From JBMNUL01 sp050946255 (GTDB lineage Bacteria > Actinomycetota > Coriobacteriia > Coriobacteriales > CADBOM01): a stretch of 8,599 bases of DNA. The translations under genes were made by a program, and so were the position numbers. Below are positions 6,602 to 8,599 of this stretch, in pieces (the stretch's first letter is position 1; the number at the start of each line of letters is the position of its first letter). The notes beneath the pieces were generated by a model that ran no database searches, had not been told where the DNA came from, and saw only the letters and a list, made by a program, of their open reading frames with translations. The stretch covers positions 1 to 8,599 of the forward strand of contig JBMNUL010000114.1 in the NCBI GenBank assembly GCA_050946255.1, read 5' to 3'.

Positions 6602-6836
6602 AGGGTGGATCGGGTTGGTGACCTTGGCGAGGCCGTGTGGGACAATGGTGTTACGAGGTCGTGTGGTCCAATGCCACTTCGAAGTCACCTTGCCCAACGA
6701 CGCTTCGAGGTAGATTGGGACAATGGTGGATTGAGGTCGGTTGGTTCAACAACGCTTCTAGGTCGTTTGGGTCATTGACGGTCCGAGGTCGGTTGGTCCA
6801 ATAACGCTTCGAGGCCGATTGGGACAATGGTGAATC
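6602..6836. repeat. Array of 26-bp imperfect tandem repeats
   Basis: Eight head-to-tail units of exactly 26 bp start at 6629, 6655, 6681, 6707, 6733, 6759, 6785 and 6811 and end at 6836. A decayed 27-bp copy lies at 6602-6628. Most units begin GAGGTCG or GAGGCCG, and the centre is a short dyad of the form TTGnnnCAA. Two subtypes occur: one ends in AACGCTTC or similar (6655, 6681, 6733, 6785), the other has GGGACAATGGTG (6629, 6707, 6811); 6759 is divergent. There are no unique spacers, so it is not CRISPR. Because 26 is not a multiple of 3, the array is not a simple protein repeat. The last unit ends 5 bases before the Shine-Dalgarno of the hydrolase gene, so the array is promoter-proximal DNA or its mRNA leader. 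Confidence 0.92.
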
Positions 6837-6855
6837 GTTTGGAGGAATCGCTGTC

Positions 6856-7719
6856 ATGAGATGGTTCGATGCAAACGCCCAGCTTGGGGAGAACGCGGGT
6901 TTCGAGAGAACTGGGAATACCACGTTGGTGTTTCTTGGAACCGGGGCATCTTGCGGAGTCCCCATTTATTACTGTGATTGCAAGGCGTGCCGTGAGGCAG
7001 AGAAAAACCCGATGGCCCGAAGGACCTGTTCCAGCATCGCGATTGTCCGAGATGAGGTAACGCTCATTGACACTGCCCCCGAGATCCATCACCAACTCTC
7101 TCGAGAGCATATCTCTGACGTGCACCGGGTGCTTTTCACCCATGAGCATCTGGACCATACCGGTGGAGTTCCACAATTGGAGTACATGATCAGGCTCCGT
7201 CGTCACGTGCCGATCGACTTCTATTGCAACGGTCACACCGCAGACTACATCGAGTCTCACTTCGAGATGATGGATGACATTTCCAACATCCACAGGATCG
7301 AGTATGGACACCAAATGGAGTTCGACGGAATCTCCTACACTTCGATTTCCGCATCGCATTGTCCTGGCGCGTTTGGCTACCTCATCGAGATTCCAGCAGA
7401 GTGCACATCGGATGAAAAGGCAAGGCGGATTGCTTATCTTCCTGATACTTCCCGTCCCTCAGACGATGTGCTCGACATCATACGAGGTGTGGATGTGCTG
7501 ATAATAGACGGTACTTTCAACGACGGGAACTGGATGCCCTCGCAGCACATGGAAATCGATGCTTCGGTGGCCCTTGCAGACGAGCTTGAGGTCGGAAGCG
7601 CCTATCTCACCCACCTTTCCATGCACTTCGACGAGCCCATCACGCTCGAGGAGCTCAATGCCAAGCTCGAGGGGTCCCGCACGCATGCCTCCTATGATGG
7701 GCTGCGTCTGAATTTTTAG
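6856..7719 (+). CDS. PhnP-like metallo-beta-lactamase-fold hydrolase
   Basis: This is a 287-residue cytoplasmic metallo-beta-lactamase-fold enzyme, probably a phosphodiesterase. FLGTGASCGVP leads into Cys40, Cys42 and Cys45, matching the three-cysteine structural zinc site of PhnP. The catalytic motif THEHLDH gives His96, His98, Asp100 and His101, followed by candidate metal ligands His168 (SHCPG), Asp197 (LPDTS) and His253 (THLSMH), spaced about as in PhnP. About 20 residues precede the first strand, more than in E. coli PhnP. The ATG is supported by GGAGG at 6841-6845. PhnP hydrolyses cyclic phosphate intermediates in phosphonate breakdown, but no phn genes are present, so the substrate here is unknown and the symbol is withheld. 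The 26-bp array lies directly upstream and may affect expression. Confidence 0.85.
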   Translation: MRWFDANAQLGENAGFERTGNTTLVFLGTGASCGVPIYYCDCKACREAEKNPMARRTCSSIAIVRDEVTLIDTAPEIHHQLSREHISDVHRVLFTHEHLDHTGGVPQLEYMIRLRRHVPIDFYCNGHTADYIESHFEMMDDISNIHRIEYGHQMEFDGISYTSISASHCPGAFGYLIEIPAECTSDEKARRIAYLPDTSRPSDDVLDIIRGVDVLIIDGTFNDGNWMPSQHMEIDASVALADELEVGSAYLTHLSMHFDEPITLEELNAKLEGSRTHASYDGLRLNF

Positions 7720-8019
7720 TTTGGTCTGGACTTTTCCGCCAGCATTTTTCTTGGCTTCTTTATCAGCTGCCTCACCTTTAGCGGACTCATCTCCCGGGCT
7801 GGAAATTCGCGCATCTCGACAGCTTGCCAAACGTCTCAGGCCGGCCTCATCCCCTGGAGGAGCAAACACGCAAGGGAATTCATTTCTTTGGGCAACTTGG
7901 CAAAAATGAAGAAGAAAAGTTTGCAGGCAATAACTGAATGATGTTTGTGAAATTTCAAAATAAACTATGGCAAACCCTTACGAATGAAAACATAAACGCA
8001 TTAAAATTATCGCAGACAA

Positions 8020-8025
8020 TATAAT
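8020..8025 (+). promoter_or_regulatory. Possible -10 element for the glycyl radical enzyme gene
   Basis: TATAAT at 8020-8025 is a perfect -10 word in the AT-rich region, about 145 bases before the ATG. No good -35 hexamer lies 16-18 bases upstream (CGCATT at 17), so an activator or another sigma factor would be needed if it is used. A promoter here would leave a leader of about 140 bases. Confidence 0.3.
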
Positions 8026-8108
8026 TTTGGCGTAGCCAGGGTAATAGCTGATAGATCTTTTCAATTGAGCTTGGCCGCGCTTTTCGAAGAATCACCTGCA
8101 GTTCAGAC

Positions 8109-8150
8109 TCATCAGATAAAGTTCATCAGTTGCAGATAAGCCCTAATAGG
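8109..8150 (+). repeat. Short direct repeats and a dyad before the glycyl radical enzyme start
   Basis: TCATCAG occurs at 8109-8115 and 8123-8129, and CAGATAA at 8113-8119 and 8133-8139, partly interleaved. The 9-bp dyad CCTAATAGG follows at 8142-8150, ten bases before the GGAGG ribosome binding site at 8160-8164. The arrangement could be a protein-binding site or an RNA structure affecting initiation; the sequence does not decide. Confidence 0.35.
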
Positions 8151-8170
8151 TTTCTGAATGGAGGTAAGGT

Positions 8171-8599
8171 ATGTACGAATTGGCACCTGTGACCGACCGA
8201 ATCAAGAAGATTCGCGAGGCATACAGGACGACCCAGCCGGTCATCAACATCAGCCGCTACAGGGCTGAGACCGAGTTCTACATGTCGCACACGCAGCTGA
8301 ACGGCATCCTCAAGAGAGCCAGGAACTACAAGTACATGTGCGAGAACCTCGAGATCGACATCCACGATCCCGAGCTCATCGTCGGAGGTCATGCCCCCAC
8401 ATTCCGCGGCGCCGCAATGTTCCCCGAGAACGACGGCCAGTGGATCAAGGACGAGTTCGTCGACTCCGATATGATCCGCACCCGCGATATCGACCCCTAC
8501 ATCCTCTCCGATGAGGACCGTCAGTATATCGCCGACACCATCGACTTCTGGTGCCACAATGCCACGACCAACATGATTCACGAGTACCTGCCCGAGGCC
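8171..8599 (+). CDS. Glycyl radical enzyme, pyruvate formate-lyase family, N-terminal part
   Basis: The 143 visible codons run open to the right edge. The product resembles the N-terminus of the PFL domain of glycyl radical enzymes: an initial RIKKIREAY helix, an ISRYRAETEFYMSH segment, the ILKRARNYKYMCENLEIDIHDPELIVGG element and then the AMFPEND segment. The DPELIVG pattern, where these proteins pass from the N-terminal helices into the barrel, is the strongest cue. The thiyl cysteine and C-terminal glycyl loop lie outside the window, so the substrate class (diol or hydroxyproline dehydratase, arylacetate decarboxylase, C-S or C-N lyase) cannot be assigned. The start is secure: GGAGG at 8160-8164 is 6 bases from the ATG. 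Codon use is biased (Ile 13 ATC, 2 ATT; Asn 6 AAC, 1 AAT), suggesting high expression. Such enzymes need a radical-SAM activase, expected downstream. Confidence 0.8.
   Translation, partial: MYELAPVTDRIKKIREAYRTTQPVINISRYRAETEFYMSHTQLNGILKRARNYKYMCENLEIDIHDPELIVGGHAPTFRGAAMFPENDGQWIKDEFVDSDMIRTRDIDPYILSDEDRQYIADTIDFWCHNATTNMIHEYLPEA

Larger units (their letters stand above)
7720..8170. other. AT-rich 451-bp intergenic region upstream of the glycyl radical enzyme gene
   Basis: No convincing gene is present. The first 180 bp are of mixed composition and include the 10-bp palindrome AGGCCGGCCT at 7838-7847; no good intrinsic terminator follows the hydrolase gene. From about 7905 to 8060 the sequence turns strongly AT-rich and contains the palindromes TGAAATTTCA (7948-7957) and TCAATTGA (8061-8068). 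The final 70 bp carry direct repeats and a small dyad near the ribosome binding site, listed separately. The composition and length suit the regulatory region of a strongly expressed gene. Confidence 0.6.

Noticed and set aside
6602..6836. CRISPR array
   Set aside because: Units are contiguous 26-bp copies with no unique spacers, are divergent from each other, and no cas gene is nearby.
6772..7359. Minus-strand 195-residue frame
   Set aside because: It is antisense to the hydrolase motifs and runs into the repeat array; no family resemblance.
7459..7869. Minus-strand protein with a Lys/Ala/Glu-rich segment
   Set aside because: Most of it is antisense to the hydrolase gene; the Lys-rich part at about 7740-7800 looks histone-tail-like but has no supporting start or family match.
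8041..8170. Riboswitch upstream of the glycyl radical enzyme
   Set aside because: I could not match the leader to a known aptamer core, and the direct repeats do not form a convincing multi-stem structure.
8126..8581. Minus-strand 151-residue frame
   Set aside because: Shadow of the glycyl radical enzyme, whose C-ending codons remove stops on the opposite strand.

Overview
The window looks like ordinary chromosome from a medium-GC bacterium (roughly mid-50s % GC by eye), most likely an anaerobic one. The tight rph-rdgB pair, the tRNA genes with encoded CCA ends, SbcCD and a pyruvate formate-lyase-family glycyl radical enzyme would suit an anaerobic actinobacterium such as a member of Coriobacteriia. 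That placement is inference; nothing in the window fixes the taxon.

Layout from left to right. The left edge holds the last 64 codons of a glycosyltransferase-like protein (+). RNase PH (rph) follows 16 bases later and overlaps the next gene, the XTP/dITP pyrophosphatase rdgB/HAM1 (both +). A good sigma70-type promoter then drives a two-tRNA unit, tRNA-Pro(TGG) and tRNA-Gly(TCC), closed by a strong intrinsic terminator. Next comes a 96-residue single-span membrane protein (+) of unknown function, then about 220 bp of degenerate, dyad-rich repeats. The sbcD-sbcC operon lies on the minus strand (6433 down to 2469), with an ATGA stop/start overlap between its two genes. The 422-bp divergent region upstream of sbcD contains eight head-to-tail 26-bp imperfect repeats with a degenerate ninth copy. 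The array ends only a few bases before the Shine-Dalgarno of a PhnP-like metallo-beta-lactamase-fold hydrolase (+). A 451-bp AT-rich stretch without a convincing gene leads into the N-terminal 143 codons of a glycyl radical enzyme (+), which runs off the right edge.

The protein genes are mainly housekeeping: 3'-end tRNA/RNA trimming (RNase PH), nucleotide-pool cleaning (RdgB), translation (two tRNAs) and processing of DNA hairpins and ends (SbcCD). They do not form one pathway. The glycyl radical enzyme probably starts a separate anaerobic catabolic unit: it has a long leader and much stronger codon bias than its neighbours.

The most unusual content is non-coding. It consists of the regular 26-bp array between sbcD and the hydrolase gene (6602-6836) and the decayed palindromic repeats downstream of sbcC (2309-2412). 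I see no defence system, prophage, insertion sequence or CRISPR array.
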